NCBI GenBank assembly: GCA_945860955.1
Contig: CAMATH010000007.1
Span: 39,785 to 103,784, forward strand
Source: Planctomicrobium piriforme
GTDB taxonomy: Bacteria; Planctomycetota; Planctomycetia; Planctomycetales; Planctomycetaceae
Reading direction: 5' to 3'
DNA length: 64,000 bases
Shown here: positions 50,305 through 60,420 of the stretch, piece by piece
Position numbering within the stretch: the first letter of the stretch is position 1
How the letters are laid out: the number at the start of each line of letters is the position of its first letter
Program-made: the position numbers and the translations under genes
The notes under the pieces: generated by a model
What the model was told of the DNA's origin: nothing
Seen by the model: only the letters and a program-made list of their open reading frames with translations
The model's database searches: none

Positions 50305-52692
50305 ATGAACCTGCTGCCGTTGCTCAATCCCGCACTGCTCGCGTTCCTGCCACTGGCGGCGATCCCGGTGCTGTTGCATCTCTTCACTCTCTATCGAGTG
50401 AAGACAGTCGACCTCAGTACCTACCGCTTCCTGTTCGACAGTTACGTCCAGCAGCGTCGGCGGATGAAATTTGTTGAGGCACTGATCGCCTTTCTGCGAA
50501 CGTTGTTTCTCGCCCTGCTGGTCTTCATGCTCGCCCGGCCGGCGATTCGCCACTGGGACAGCCTGTTCGGCGTGGGCGGAGGCAAAGAGGTGGTGCTGCT
50601 GCTCGACACGTCGGTCAGCATGAACACCACGACGGCGGGAAAGTCGGCCCTCGACCGGGCGAAATCGGTGGCGCTGGCGATTGTCGAAAAACTTGGTCCC
50701 GACGATCGGCTGACGTTGTACCGAATTGGCTCAAAGCCCGAAGAGGTCTTCAGCCGATTCGCCGCCGACTCGACCGCGATTCGCGACAAGATCGAAAGCC
50801 TGCGGGCGACGTCGTCACGGGCGAACATGCTGGCGGCGTTCACGCAGATCTTTGGTCCCCAGGCCCCGCCGCGGGAAAACCCCACGGTCTACCTGCTGAC
50901 TGATGGCCAGGCGACCGGCTGGAAGGAACTGAAACAGCAGGGGGCCGAGAAACTGCTGCCGGAGGATGCCCAGTTCCTGGTGGTGAATTGCGGTTCGAAT
51001 GTGCCTCTTTCGAATCGGGCGATCATTGGCGACGCCCCCAGGCAGTCGCGGTCGATTGTCGGGCTGCCAATCCGCCTGCGGCCGCGAGTGGTGAACCATT
51101 CGCAGACAGAATCGACGGAAGTCATCATCAGTGTGCAGATCAACGGCAAAGAGATCGCCCGGCCGTCGCTGTTGCTGAAGCCAGGGGAGACGGCGTCGCG
51201 CGAAGTGATTTACGTTCCAACCGAACCGGGAACAATTGAGGGGAAGTTCGAACTCGAACGCCCCGACGCGGGTCTGGAGGATGGATTCCCGGACGACGAC
51301 AATTATTTGTTCACGATGCAGATCGCCGCCCCGATGAAGGTGCTGGTGGTGAATGGCTCCCCCTCCCCCGACCCGTTCGAATCGGAGACGCTGTTTCTGC
51401 GGACGGCGCTCGCCGCCCCCGATGAGCAGGATGAGTCGAAGCCTGGGGTGAACGCCCCCGCACCCGCTCCAGGAGCGGCCCCGATCGTGCGGAATGATTA
51501 CGCCCGTTCGCTCGATGTGCAGGAAATCGTTGAAGGGGCGTTGAACGAAGAGGCGTTGCGAGGTGGCGGGGTGGTCATTCTGGCCAACTGCGGAGCGCTC
51601 AACGGGAATCAGTTCACGTTTCTGCGCAACTTCGTGGCGGCGGGTGGCGGGTTGCTGGTCTTCCCCGGGGATAAAGTCACGCCCGATCTGTACAATCAGC
51701 AGTTTTTCGCGATTCCGAACGCCGCCGACCGGCGGTTCACGGCGTTGCAACTGGGGCCGGCGACGGGGGATCTCAACGATTCGCAGCAGTTCCAGCGGCT
51801 CGCGAGCGAGTCGCTCGATTACGCGCACCCGGTGTTGTCAGTCTTCGACACACCGCAGTCGCGGTACCTGACCAACGCCCGGTTCTACCGGCGGTTTGCC
51901 TTCAAGCTCCCGCCGGAAAGTTCCGACCGCAAGAATTTCTGGACACTGGCCTCCTTCAGTGACAATCAACCGGCTCTGGTGGAGAGCTGGTTTGGAGAAG
52001 GGCACGCGTTACTGGCGGCATTCCCCGCGAGCAGCAAGTGGTCGAATCTGCCTCTCAAGCCCGAGTTCGTGCCCCTGGTGCTGCGAATGGTCGCGCATGT
52101 CGAGCATCGTCCCGGGATCGAGTCCCCCTCGGTCGTTTCCCCAGGGGGGAAGGCGGAAATCGGTGTCGCGAAGGACTGGGATCCGGTACGGGGGACGGTC
52201 GCTGACGTCACTGGCCGCAGCGCTCCGTTGGAATTCCGTCAGCAGGGAGCCCGCTGGCTGGCGGCCGTGGAACAAACCGCCGACAAGGGGTATTACAAGG
52301 TCGAACTCTCCGGCGGCAATGGCGAAGAGGCAAAAAAGGGGACAGCCACTTTCGCCGTCAATCTCTCCCCCGACGAATCGAATTTTGAACGGCTCCCCGA
52401 CGATCAGTTGCGGGCGTTTTTTCCCGACACCAAACTCGAGTTCTTTGACGCGTCGGCTCAGGCGCAACAGGAGTTTGGCAGTGTGGGCGGAGACGCGATT
52501 GAGATCTGGCGGCCGTTGATTCTGCTGATGTTCTTTGTCATCGGTTTCGAGTTCCTGCTCTCCACTACCAGTGGACAGCGGGTCGACGCCGAGGAAGACC
52601 CGACTGTGGCCGAGCGTGTCGGCCAGCTTAACCCCGCGGATTGGGTGGGATGCATGACCGGTGCCCCCCTTCCCGGTGAGACCACTCCGTAA
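50305..52692 (+). CDS. BatA-like membrane protein with VWA domain
   Basis: This 795-residue protein has two N-terminal membrane helices (about 10-28 and 58-77), then a VWA domain with LLLDTSVSMN (DxSxS, Asp101, Ser103, Ser105) and YLLTDGQATGW. Two beta domains follow (about 230-340), then a GATase-like fold region around 340-600 (VLVVNGSPSPDPFESET; GGGVVILANCGAL). A C-terminal membrane helix lies about 735-755. The N-terminus (LLPLLNPALLAFLPLAAIPVLLHLF) is the BatA signature. It is presumably a large outside-facing complex organiser whose partner is the second VWA protein downstream. The actual function is unknown. Confidence 0.9.
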   Translation: MNLLPLLNPALLAFLPLAAIPVLLHLFTLYRVKTVDLSTYRFLFDSYVQQRRRMKFVEALIAFLRTLFLALLVFMLARPAIRHWDSLFGVGGGKEVVLLLDTSVSMNTTTAGKSALDRAKSVALAIVEKLGPDDRLTLYRIGSKPEEVFSRFAADSTAIRDKIESLRATSSRANMLAAFTQIFGPQAPPRENPTVYLLTDGQATGWKELKQQGAEKLLPEDAQFLVVNCGSNVPLSNRAIIGDAPRQSRSIVGLPIRLRPRVVNHSQTESTEVIISVQINGKEIARPSLLLKPGETASREVIYVPTEPGTIEGKFELERPDAGLEDGFPDDDNYLFTMQIAAPMKVLVVNGSPSPDPFESETLFLRTALAAPDEQDESKPGVNAPAPAPGAAPIVRNDYARSLDVQEIVEGALNEEALRGGGVVILANCGALNGNQFTFLRNFVAAGGGLLVFPGDKVTPDLYNQQFFAIPNAADRRFTALQLGPATGDLNDSQQFQRLASESLDYAHPVLSVFDTPQSRYLTNARFYRRFAFKLPPESSDRKNFWTLASFSDNQPALVESWFGEGHALLAAFPASSKWSNLPLKPEFVPLVLRMVAHVEHRPGIESPSVVSPGGKAEIGVAKDWDPVRGTVADVTGRSAPLEFRQQGARWLAAVEQTADKGYYKVELSGGNGEEAKKGTATFAVNLSPDESNFERLPDDQLRAFFPDTKLEFFDASAQAQQEFGSVGGDAIEIWRPLILLMFFVIGFEFLLSTTSGQRVDAEEDPTVAERVGQLNPADWVGCMTGAPLPGETTP

Positions 52693-52713
52693 CCCTTTGA
52701 CCAGGTGCCGACG

Positions 52714-55700
52714 ATGTCCACGAATCAACCTGGAACCCGCTCTTCCGCCCCTCCCCCCGACACGTCGGCGATCCGCCGACTGATCGGCAGTGTGAGGCGG
52801 CTGCTCCGTTCAAGCTGGGTCGCCACCGGCGTGGGGATCACGCTGGGGCTGCTGTTCGGCATCCTTGTCGCCGCCGCTCTGTTTGACCTGATGCTGCCGC
52901 TTTGGCCCAGCTTCCGGTTGATTTCGCTGCTGGCGGTCATTGTTCCGTCGGCGATCGCGTTTCATACCGGCGTCGTGCGGCCCCTCTTTCGCCGACTCAA
53001 TGCGCCCCGCGTCGCCCGTACCATCGAGCCGCATTTGCCGGGAATTCACAACCGGCTGGTCAGTGTGGTCGACCTCGATCAGCACGGAGTTTCGGAATCG
53101 GTCTCGCCTGTCTTTCACCAGCGCCTCGTCTCCGAAACGCTGGAGCGAATTCGCGGTTTTCGCCCCAGCCAGGTGGTCAACTTTCGCAACCTGAAGCGGG
53201 CGACGGTCGCCGCCGTTCTGGCGGTCGGTGCGTTCTCGGCGGCTTACACGATCTTCAACGATCGCCTCCCCACGGCGCTCGCCCGAATCTTCCACCCATT
53301 CGCCGACATTCCCCCCGTCTCGGGCGTCTATTACGACGTCATCCCGGGTGACACGAAAGTGCTGCGTGGAGAGGACATTGTCGTGGCGGCCGAGGTGACG
53401 AAGGGGGAACCCGACAAACTGCAAGTCGAGATCACGTCCACCGTGACCGGCAAGAAGTTGTGGTACGACCTGGTCCCCGACGGTTCGACCTGGCAATTCA
53501 AGCTCAGCGGGTTTGAGGATACGTTTGAGTACCGCGTTCACGGGGGCGGCACCTGGAGCAAGCTGCACACCGTCACGATGATCGATCGACCGCAAATCGT
53601 CGATCTGCGAACGCTGCTGCATTATCCCGACTACATGGGAATCCCCGAGCCTCGGGTGAATCCGCCGCAGCAGACCGACGTCACGGGTCCGGAAGAGAGT
53701 CAGATTGAGGTTTTGGTCGCGACGGCGGGCAACGTCGCGCAAGGGGAGATTCAGCTCTTGCAGGCGAAGACCCGGCAAGTGGAAGTCGCCGACCGGGTGG
53801 AGCGGGTCTGGTTTTCGGAAGCGGTTCCCGATGGGTCGGCTTTGGAGGGGACGTGGGAGTGGGATCTGCGGCTGTTGGCGCGCAACGCCCACACCGACCC
53901 TGCGAACGCGGGGTTGCATCGCCACCTGTTCCACAACGCCGCCAAGGGATTGAACGTCAAACCAGGCGAAAATCTGTTCGCCTACGTCTATGTGGTACCC
54001 GATCAGGTTCCCGAAACGATCATGCTCGAATGGCATGACGGGCAGGGATGGGAACACCGCGCGTTCTGGGGTGCCGACAAAATCAACTTTGGCACCGCGA
54101 ACAGCGCGAGCCGGCGTCCCATGGGTGCGGTTCCCCCCGCCGGTGAATGGACGCGATTGGAAATTCCCGCGGCGGCCGTCGATCTCGAAAAGAAGACGGT
54201 CAAGGGGATGGCCTTCTCGCTGTTTGGCGGGAAAGCAGTCTGGCACCGCAGTGGCTCCATCCCCAAACAGTTCGCCGACAAAGAAGAACTGGTCGTCACC
54301 GATCAGTTTTCGATGTCCCAAGTCAGTTCAGATCAATGGGTCGGGAAATTCCCCTTGAAGGGATCGGGCTATTATCGCGTCGAGCTGAAGAACGAACTGG
54401 GTCATCCCAGCAAGCAGATGCAGGAAGCGCGGTATGTGGCGATTCCCGACAACCCGCCGCAAATTGTTGTCGAGCGCCCCGGGACCGATATCACTTTGTC
54501 GAAGCCGGTGCGGGTGCCACTCGCGATCGCGGCGTACGACGATTTCGGACTGGCGAAGGTGGTTCTTGCGATTCAAACGCCTGCGGCTCCCGGCTGGGAG
54601 AGCCGACCGATTCTGCGGTATTCAACCCCCGTGCAGACCGACTCGTTCCTGCACACCCTCGACCTGTCGGCGATGAATCTGAAGCCCGGGGATGTGGTGA
54701 AATACCGCGTCGAGGCGCACGACCGCAAAGAGCAAAGTCGTTCGACCCCCGAGTACTCGATCAAGATTCAAGACGACGCCAACGCCGCCGACAAACGGCT
54801 TGAAAACTTCGAGAAGCAGCAGGAATCGATCAAAGAGAAGTTCGACAAACTGGTCGCCGAGCAGGCGAAGGTCGAACAGAAAATCGAACAGCTCAAAGAG
54901 AAAAACGAAACGCTGACCGAGAAGGTCGCCGAGGCGCAGGCGGAAGCGCAAAAGCAGGCCGACGCCGAGGCGGCGAAGAATCCTCCCGACCCGAATCAAC
55001 CTCCTCCCGCTCCCAAACCACTGGCTCTCGACGCGCCCACGCAGCAGGCGCTCGCCGACGTCCGCAAGGAACTGGGCGAACTCGCCAAGCAGGAAGAGGC
55101 CAACGCCAACGCCAGCGCGCAGATCGCGGCTGAGTTGAAAGCTTCGGCCGAGTCGGCGGCGAAACTGGAACTGCTCCCGCCGCAGATTCTCGATCAGGTC
55201 AAAGCGATTCCCGAAAAGATGCAGGCCGAAGCGGTCAAACCGCTGCAAGAGATGACCAAGGATCTGCAACAGGGCAGCGCCGCCGACAAGGCACCTCCCA
55301 ATCTGCCGCAAATGGCCGAGAACTCGGCGGCCGTGCAGGACAATCTCGAAAACCTGCAACAGCAGTTGGCAGCGATCGCCGAGGCGTCGAAGACCGCCCG
55401 TGTCGATGCCACCGCCGGCGTCGAGAAACTCCGCGATTCGATGCTTTCGCAGCAGGCAAAGAACACCACGAAGGAATTGGCCAATCTGCAGGAGTTCATT
55501 CAGAATCTCCGCAAAGACATTCAAAACCTGGAACAGACCGAAGGTCAATTGCAGGAAGCGACCGCGACGGTCCCCGAAGTGATGCTCGCCGACGTCGAAG
55601 GTCGGCAGGGCAAACTCGAAAAGAACGCCGACCCGAAACTGGCGCAGGTGAAGGAACTGCTGGCGAATCCGACGCAGGTTCCCGAGTCGGCGCGAAAAGC

Positions 55701-56745
55701 CCGCCCCGACTCGCCCTACGCGAAGCCCGACCCGTTGGCGGGAGACGACGCGCCGCAACCAGCGAATGACGCCAACGCGCCTGCCAACGACCCGGCGGCA
55801 GCCGACGCCGCGGATGCGGGAAATCCTCCTCCCCCCGCGCCGTTCCAACCCGCTCTCAAGAACGCGGCGAAACCCGAAAAGGGAAAACCCAAAGCTGACA
55901 AGCCCGCCAAGCTTCCCAAGGCGACTCCCGCCAGCCCCGAAAACACAACTCCCGCTGGCCAGCAAAAACGGCAGGATCTGGGAGATCGACAAGCGGTGAA
56001 GATGGCCGAGCTGGAGGCCGCTGAAAACAGCCTGGGAACCGATCTCGAAACCCTCGCGGGAATTCTCGATGAACTCGCTGAGGCGGCTGGCTTGCCGAAA
56101 CCCGACGCGGCGATGGCCGCCGACTCAAACAACGCCCAACCCGGCACGCCGGAACCGATGCCCGCCGGAGAGGGTCAGCCCCCCATGCCGGCGGGGAAAC
56201 CGGATCCAGCCGCGAATCCCGCCGACGGACAAACACCAGCCAAACCGGATGGCAACGCCCCGCCAGCCAACAATCCTCCCGCCAACGCCCCACAAGGCCA
56301 GCCCGCTGGCGATGCGCCGGGAGAGGTGCCACCCACTCCCGAAACCTCGTCCAAGCCGTTGAATGCCGCCGAGTTGGCCGAGATTCTGAATTCCGACCGA
56401 TTGCAGGAAGCCCGGGCGATGGCGGCCCGGATGCAGGCGGCGAAGATGGCGGCGGAACTCGCCAAGACAGGCAAGACGCCCCCTCCCAAGAATCCCAACA
56501 CGCCGCAGCAAAGCACTCCCGGAGGACCGATCTCACAAGTGGCGGCACTGCCTCCGTCGGCCGCCAACATGGAGGCGGTTCTGCAAACCCTCGACCTCGA
56601 AACCCGCACCATCATCCTCAAGATGCAGCCGCGCATGCGCGAGGAACTCTTGCAGGGGCTGCGTGAAGAAGGCCCCGACGGTTACCAGAAGTTCATCCGC
56701 AACTACTACCAGCGGCTGGCGAAGGTGAAGAGTGACAAGAAGTGA
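52714..56745 (+). CDS. Very large membrane-anchored coiled-coil protein (DUF4175-like), 1343 aa
   Basis: Two N-terminal membrane segments (about 37-60 and 66-90) and a third near 165-182 precede a periplasmic region with Ig-like blocks (residues about 200-350). A central insert (about 370-480: WEWDLRLLARNAHTDPANAG, ENLFAYVYVVPDQVP, IMLEWHDGQGWEHRAFWG) resembles beta-sandwich segments found in other planctomycete secreted proteins. A long coiled-coil region lies about 690-960, then Pro/Ala-rich low-complexity linkers. The C-terminus ends with a helical block (LETRTIILKMQPRMREELLQGLR). The N-terminal part is similar to DUF4175 of proteobacteria. The start is ATG 52714. It lies between two VWA membrane protein genes and is presumably part of the same complex. 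Confidence 0.8.
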   Translation: MSTNQPGTRSSAPPPDTSAIRRLIGSVRRLLRSSWVATGVGITLGLLFGILVAAALFDLMLPLWPSFRLISLLAVIVPSAIAFHTGVVRPLFRRLNAPRVARTIEPHLPGIHNRLVSVVDLDQHGVSESVSPVFHQRLVSETLERIRGFRPSQVVNFRNLKRATVAAVLAVGAFSAAYTIFNDRLPTALARIFHPFADIPPVSGVYYDVIPGDTKVLRGEDIVVAAEVTKGEPDKLQVEITSTVTGKKLWYDLVPDGSTWQFKLSGFEDTFEYRVHGGGTWSKLHTVTMIDRPQIVDLRTLLHYPDYMGIPEPRVNPPQQTDVTGPEESQIEVLVATAGNVAQGEIQLLQAKTRQVEVADRVERVWFSEAVPDGSALEGTWEWDLRLLARNAHTDPANAGLHRHLFHNAAKGLNVKPGENLFAYVYVVPDQVPETIMLEWHDGQGWEHRAFWGADKINFGTANSASRRPMGAVPPAGEWTRLEIPAAAVDLEKKTVKGMAFSLFGGKAVWHRSGSIPKQFADKEELVVTDQFSMSQVSSDQWVGKFPLKGSGYYRVELKNELGHPSKQMQEARYVAIPDNPPQIVVERPGTDITLSKPVRVPLAIAAYDDFGLAKVVLAIQTPAAPGWESRPILRYSTPVQTDSFLHTLDLSAMNLKPGDVVKYRVEAHDRKEQSRSTPEYSIKIQDDANAADKRLENFEKQQESIKEKFDKLVAEQAKVEQKIEQLKEKNETLTEKVAEAQAEAQKQADAEAAKNPPDPNQPPPAPKPLALDAPTQQALADVRKELGELAKQEEANANASAQIAAELKASAESAAKLELLPPQILDQVKAIPEKMQAEAVKPLQEMTKDLQQGSAADKAPPNLPQMAENSAAVQDNLENLQQQLAAIAEASKTARVDATAGVEKLRDSMLSQQAKNTTKELANLQEFIQNLRKDIQNLEQTEGQLQEATATVPEVMLADVEGRQGKLEKNADPKLAQVKELLANPTQVPESARKARPDSPYAKPDPLAGDDAPQPANDANAPANDPAAADAADAGNPPPPAPFQPALKNAAKPEKGKPKADKPAKLPKATPASPENTTPAGQQKRQDLGDRQAVKMAELEAAENSLGTDLETLAGILDELAEAAGLPKPDAAMAADSNNAQPGTPEPMPAGEGQPPMPAGKPDPAANPADGQTPAKPDGNAPPANNPPANAPQGQPAGDAPGEVPPTPETSSKPLNAAELAEILNSDRLQEARAMAARMQAAKMAAELAKTGKTPPPKNPNTPQQSTPGGPISQVAALPPSAANMEAVLQTLDLETRTIILKMQPRMREELLQGLREEGPDGYQKFIRNYYQRLAKVKSDKK

Positions 56746-56867
56746 GATCCGCGTACTGCAAGTCGAATGTCCGATGTTGATTCCCAATTCCGTGGCTGAC
56801 GACTGAGTCGTCCATCGAGCTGTGGGACGTTTTTGACATTCGATTTGGAACTCTGGAATTTTCCCCC

Positions 56868-59279
56868 ATGCCCGTCCTTGAGTGGTTCCTGAACACGATC
56901 GGCTACAACGACCGCGAGGTGCTGACGCATCTCGACGAGGTCACGCTGGCGTTTCAGCGTCCCGGACTGTTCTGGCTGGGAATGACACTTCTGATTCCGA
57001 TCGCGGTCTTCGTCTATCGTCGGCAGCATCGGAATCTCTTTCCTGCGCCCAAGCCGTTGCTGATCGCGCTGACAGTCGCCCGAACACTGATCTTCGGACT
57101 GCTCGCCGCCACACTCGCAGGGCCGTACCTGAAGCTGGATCACCGGGTCGAAAAGCGTCCGCTGGTCGCGGTGGTGATCGATCACTCCGACAGTATGCAA
57201 TTGCCCGCCGGCCCGTTTGAAGTCGAGGCCGACGCGCTGCGATTGGCCGCCGCCGCGGGTTTCCCGGTCAAAGACAACACCCTCGACGTCGAATCGAAAA
57301 CGAAGTTCGCCGGGCTGAGCCGGGCGGAGCTGGCGCACTCCGTCTTGCAGAGCGCGGGTGAGCTGTTTCCCAAATTGGCCGAGACGTACGAGGTGCGGTT
57401 TTACGAGGCCAAACGCCAACTGTCGCCGCTGACCGTTGATCCCGCCGATGTCACGCTCCCCTCCATGGAAGATGTCGTCGGACCAGCCACCCATCTGGGT
57501 GACGCGGTCGAACAGGTGCTGGAAGATGCCGCTGGTCGGCCGGTCGCCGGGTTGGTGCTGTTGAGCGATGGCCAGAACACCGGCGGACGGTCTCCCGCCG
57601 ACGCCGCCCATTCCGCCGCCGTCGCGTCGACACCAGTGTTCGCGGTTCCTGTCGGCACCACCGTGCGACTGCGCGATGTCGCCGTCGTCGACATGTTCAC
57701 TTCGGGTCAGGTTTCGGTGGGAGACAAAGCCCAGGTTTCGGTCACCATCGAATCGACCGGGTTCGACGGCCGTTCGGTTGACGTTCAGTTATTCGATGGA
57801 ACGACGCTGCTCGCGACACGCAAGCTGGTTTTGAATGGTGCCGAACAGCAGCAGATCGAACTCAGTTTTGAAGCGAAAGAAGCGGGGAACCGCTCGCTCA
57901 CGGTTTCGATCCCCATCCAGCCGGAGGAGCCCGCCGCGCTGCAACCCAACAACACCGATATCGCGCTGTTGCGCGTCAGTGCCGAGAAGGTGAAGATCTT
58001 GTTCATCGACGGCGGGCCGCGCTGGGACTTCCGTTTCTTGAAGAACGCGATGCGTCGCGATCATGGTTTGGCGGGACGCGCCAAGGCCGACCCCGACATC
58101 ATTCTCGATACCGAAGTCGCCCGGAAAGCCTCGGCCCCCGGCGTGACCAGCCCCTACCCGGCGACACTCGATGATCTCGCCGAGTATCACACCGTGATCC
58201 TGGGAGACATCGCCCCGAACCGTTTGCCCGAGGGGTTTCTGGGGCTGTTGCGCCAGGCGGTCGAAGAGCGCGGCCTGGGGCTGATTGTGGCGGCCGGGCC
58301 GCGGGCGACGCCCCACGGGTACGATACCGATTTCCAGGATCTGCTTCCCGTTCGGCTCAAGACGGGAGTCACCGGCTCGTCGGCCCCGGTCTACAACCCG
58401 TATCACATCGATGTGACACCCGAAGGAGATCTGCACGAACTGCTGCGTTTGAATGAAGACGGCGGTCGGAACCGCGAGGCGTGGGCGAAGATGCCCCCCT
58501 ATTACTGGTGTGCCGCCGTCGATCGCGCCAGCTCGGCGGCCAGCGTGCTGGCGGTAAATCCCAACGTCGAAAACGGCTTCGGAAAAATGCCGCTGATCGC
58601 CTGGCAGTTTTTTGGAGCGGGGCGGGTGCTGTTTCTGGGAACCGACTCGACCTGGCTCTGGCGCCAGAACTCGGGAGATCGGTATTACTACACGTTCTGG
58701 GGTCAGGCGGTCCGTTTCGTCGCCCGCCGCGATGAGTCGGAGAGCAAGAAAAATCACCTCGAACTGCAGCCGGTGCGGGTGCAGCCCGGCGAGGCGACGC
58801 GCGCCGAACTGCTGGCGTACGACGCCAAGGGGGAGCCGCGCACCGAGCGAACGGTGTCGGTCCAGGTGCAGACGCCCGACAACAAACCCGCGCAGATTGA
58901 ACTGACCGCCGACAGTCGGCAGCCGGGACGATACACCGGTCGCTACCTGCCACCACTGGCTGGCGACTACATCGTGACGTACGAACCGGGTGATGGGAGT
59001 GATCGCGTCGATGCCCGCATGAAGGTGATGGCGTCGACCGCCGAGCTGCGGCACCCGAACGTGAACCGCGCCACGCTGGAAGGTCTGGCGACCGCGTCGG
59101 GAGGTCAGGTGTTGGAACTCAGCGCGCTCGCCACCCTCCCCGAGAAACTCAAGGGAGAACCGAGCGTCAGCCACCTGTATCGCGAGAAGACGATGTGGGA
59201 CAACTGGCTGATGCTGGTGCTGCTGGTGGTGCTGTATTCGGTCGATGTGGGACTGAGGCGGCTGGTGGGGCTGACCTAG
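56868..59279 (+). CDS. Second large VWA membrane protein
   Basis: This 803-residue protein has two N-terminal membrane helices (about 33-50 and 68-85), then a VWA domain with VVIDHSDSMQL (DxSxS, Asp105, Ser107, Ser109) and LVLLSDGQNTGG. Ig-like beta segments follow (about 265-375), then a GATase-like block (ILFIDGGPRWDFRFLKNAMRRD; GLIVAAGP) and a second outside beta region. It ends in a C-terminal membrane helix (about 777-795). It matches planctomycete BatB/BatA-type proteins and shares architecture with the 795-residue protein upstream, so both are probably subunits of one membrane complex. It follows the giant coiled-coil gene by 122 bases. Confidence 0.88.
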   Translation: MPVLEWFLNTIGYNDREVLTHLDEVTLAFQRPGLFWLGMTLLIPIAVFVYRRQHRNLFPAPKPLLIALTVARTLIFGLLAATLAGPYLKLDHRVEKRPLVAVVIDHSDSMQLPAGPFEVEADALRLAAAAGFPVKDNTLDVESKTKFAGLSRAELAHSVLQSAGELFPKLAETYEVRFYEAKRQLSPLTVDPADVTLPSMEDVVGPATHLGDAVEQVLEDAAGRPVAGLVLLSDGQNTGGRSPADAAHSAAVASTPVFAVPVGTTVRLRDVAVVDMFTSGQVSVGDKAQVSVTIESTGFDGRSVDVQLFDGTTLLATRKLVLNGAEQQQIELSFEAKEAGNRSLTVSIPIQPEEPAALQPNNTDIALLRVSAEKVKILFIDGGPRWDFRFLKNAMRRDHGLAGRAKADPDIILDTEVARKASAPGVTSPYPATLDDLAEYHTVILGDIAPNRLPEGFLGLLRQAVEERGLGLIVAAGPRATPHGYDTDFQDLLPVRLKTGVTGSSAPVYNPYHIDVTPEGDLHELLRLNEDGGRNREAWAKMPPYYWCAAVDRASSAASVLAVNPNVENGFGKMPLIAWQFFGAGRVLFLGTDSTWLWRQNSGDRYYYTFWGQAVRFVARRDESESKKNHLELQPVRVQPGEATRAELLAYDAKGEPRTERTVSVQVQTPDNKPAQIELTADSRQPGRYTGRYLPPLAGDYIVTYEPGDGSDRVDARMKVMASTAELRHPNVNRATLEGLATASGGQVLELSALATLPEKLKGEPSVSHLYREKTMWDNWLMLVLLVVLYSVDVGLRRLVGLT

Positions 59280-59351
59280 GGTCGGCTGAGGGATGGCCCG
59301 CGTGGGGTCCCGCTGAGTTGGATTGAGTCGAACAAACCACGAGTGACTGCA

Positions 59352-60416
59352 ATGACGCCACGCTTCATTTTTTCATCAGACCTGTACCGTCGCGGACTGG
59401 TGGTACTGCTGGCTGTGTCGCTTCCCTTTCTGGGGAGCGCGACGGCGCAGCCCCCCGCCCGCCCGACCAGTGCGGCCCCGTTGACCGAGGCGGCGGTCGT
59501 CGCGCGAGTCGAAAAATCGGTCGATCGGGCGCTCAAGTATCTCGCCAGTAAGCAGCTTCCCGACGGGGGCTGGCACAACAATCAGGCGATCAACGGGCTG
59601 TCCCTCCTCGCCTTTCTTGGTCGCGGACATGTCCCCGGTCGCGGACCGTATGCCGAGGTTCTCGAGAACGGCAAAAAGGCGATTCTGCGCTCTCAAAACG
59701 ACGCCGGCTTCCTGGGGGGCACCATGTACGAACATGGATTGGCGACGCTGGCCCTGTCGGAATTGTACGGCATGGATCCCGACCCGATCCTCGAACAGAA
59801 ACTGCGCAAAGCGGTGCAGCTCATCATCTCGGCTCAGTCTCCCGCCGGGGGCTGGCGCTACAACCCGGTGCCGAACGACCAGGATCTGTCGGTCACCGTC
59901 GTGCAGATCGTCGCGTTGCGGGCTGCGAACAACGCCGAGATTGAGGTTCCTGAACAGGTGATTGAAAAAGCGGTCACCTACATTCGCAATTCCGCGGTCC
60001 CCGCCGGTGGGTACGGCTATCAGGGACAAGGGGGGGCGACGGCGCAAACCGCCGCCGCCGGCATCGTCTCGTTGCAACTGCTCGGCAAGTACGACGACCC
60101 CTCGATTCCCAAAGCACTCGAGTTTCTGAACAAAGTTCCGGTGGAATGGAAATCGGGGCCAGCCAACTATTTTTACTACTTCCACTACTACGCCATTCAG
60201 GCGCAGTATCAGACGGGTGGAGAATCGTGGAACTCGTGGCATCCCAAAATTCGCGAGTTGCTGCTCTCGCGGCAGAACGTGGACGGGAGCTGGGACGTCC
60301 CGGATGGAACCGCCGAGCAGGCCAACAGCGTCGGCCCCAACAAAATCTATTGGACGGCGATGAGTTCGCTGATTCTGGAAATCTATATGCACTTCCTGCC
60401 GGCGTATCAGAGGTGA
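59352..60416 (+). CDS. Secreted squalene-cyclase-repeat (prenyltransferase-like) protein
   Basis: This 354-residue protein has a signal peptide (LVVLLAVSLPFLGSATA, cut near residue 33). An alpha6/alpha6 barrel with several QW-like repeats follows: LASKQLPDGGWHNN, ILRSQNDAGFLGG, IISAQSPAGGWRYNP and LLSRQNVDGSWDVPDG. The acidic DxDD cyclisation motif is not seen, so it is not a terpene cyclase. This repeat class occurs next to MoxR/VWA operons in planctomycetes, with unknown role. The ATG at 59352 is chosen over a GTG three codons earlier. The Uma2 gene starts 4 bases after its stop. Confidence 0.88.
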   Translation: MTPRFIFSSDLYRRGLVVLLAVSLPFLGSATAQPPARPTSAAPLTEAAVVARVEKSVDRALKYLASKQLPDGGWHNNQAINGLSLLAFLGRGHVPGRGPYAEVLENGKKAILRSQNDAGFLGGTMYEHGLATLALSELYGMDPDPILEQKLRKAVQLIISAQSPAGGWRYNPVPNDQDLSVTVVQIVALRAANNAEIEVPEQVIEKAVTYIRNSAVPAGGYGYQGQGGATAQTAAAGIVSLQLLGKYDDPSIPKALEFLNKVPVEWKSGPANYFYYFHYYAIQAQYQTGGESWNSWHPKIRELLLSRQNVDGSWDVPDGTAEQANSVGPNKIYWTAMSSLILEIYMHFLPAYQR

Positions 60417-60420
60417 TGCC

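Noticed and set aside
52810..54321. Minus-strand frame of 503 codons inside the giant coiled-coil gene
   Set aside because: Antisense shadow with no motif; the plus-strand frame is coherent from 52714 to 56745.
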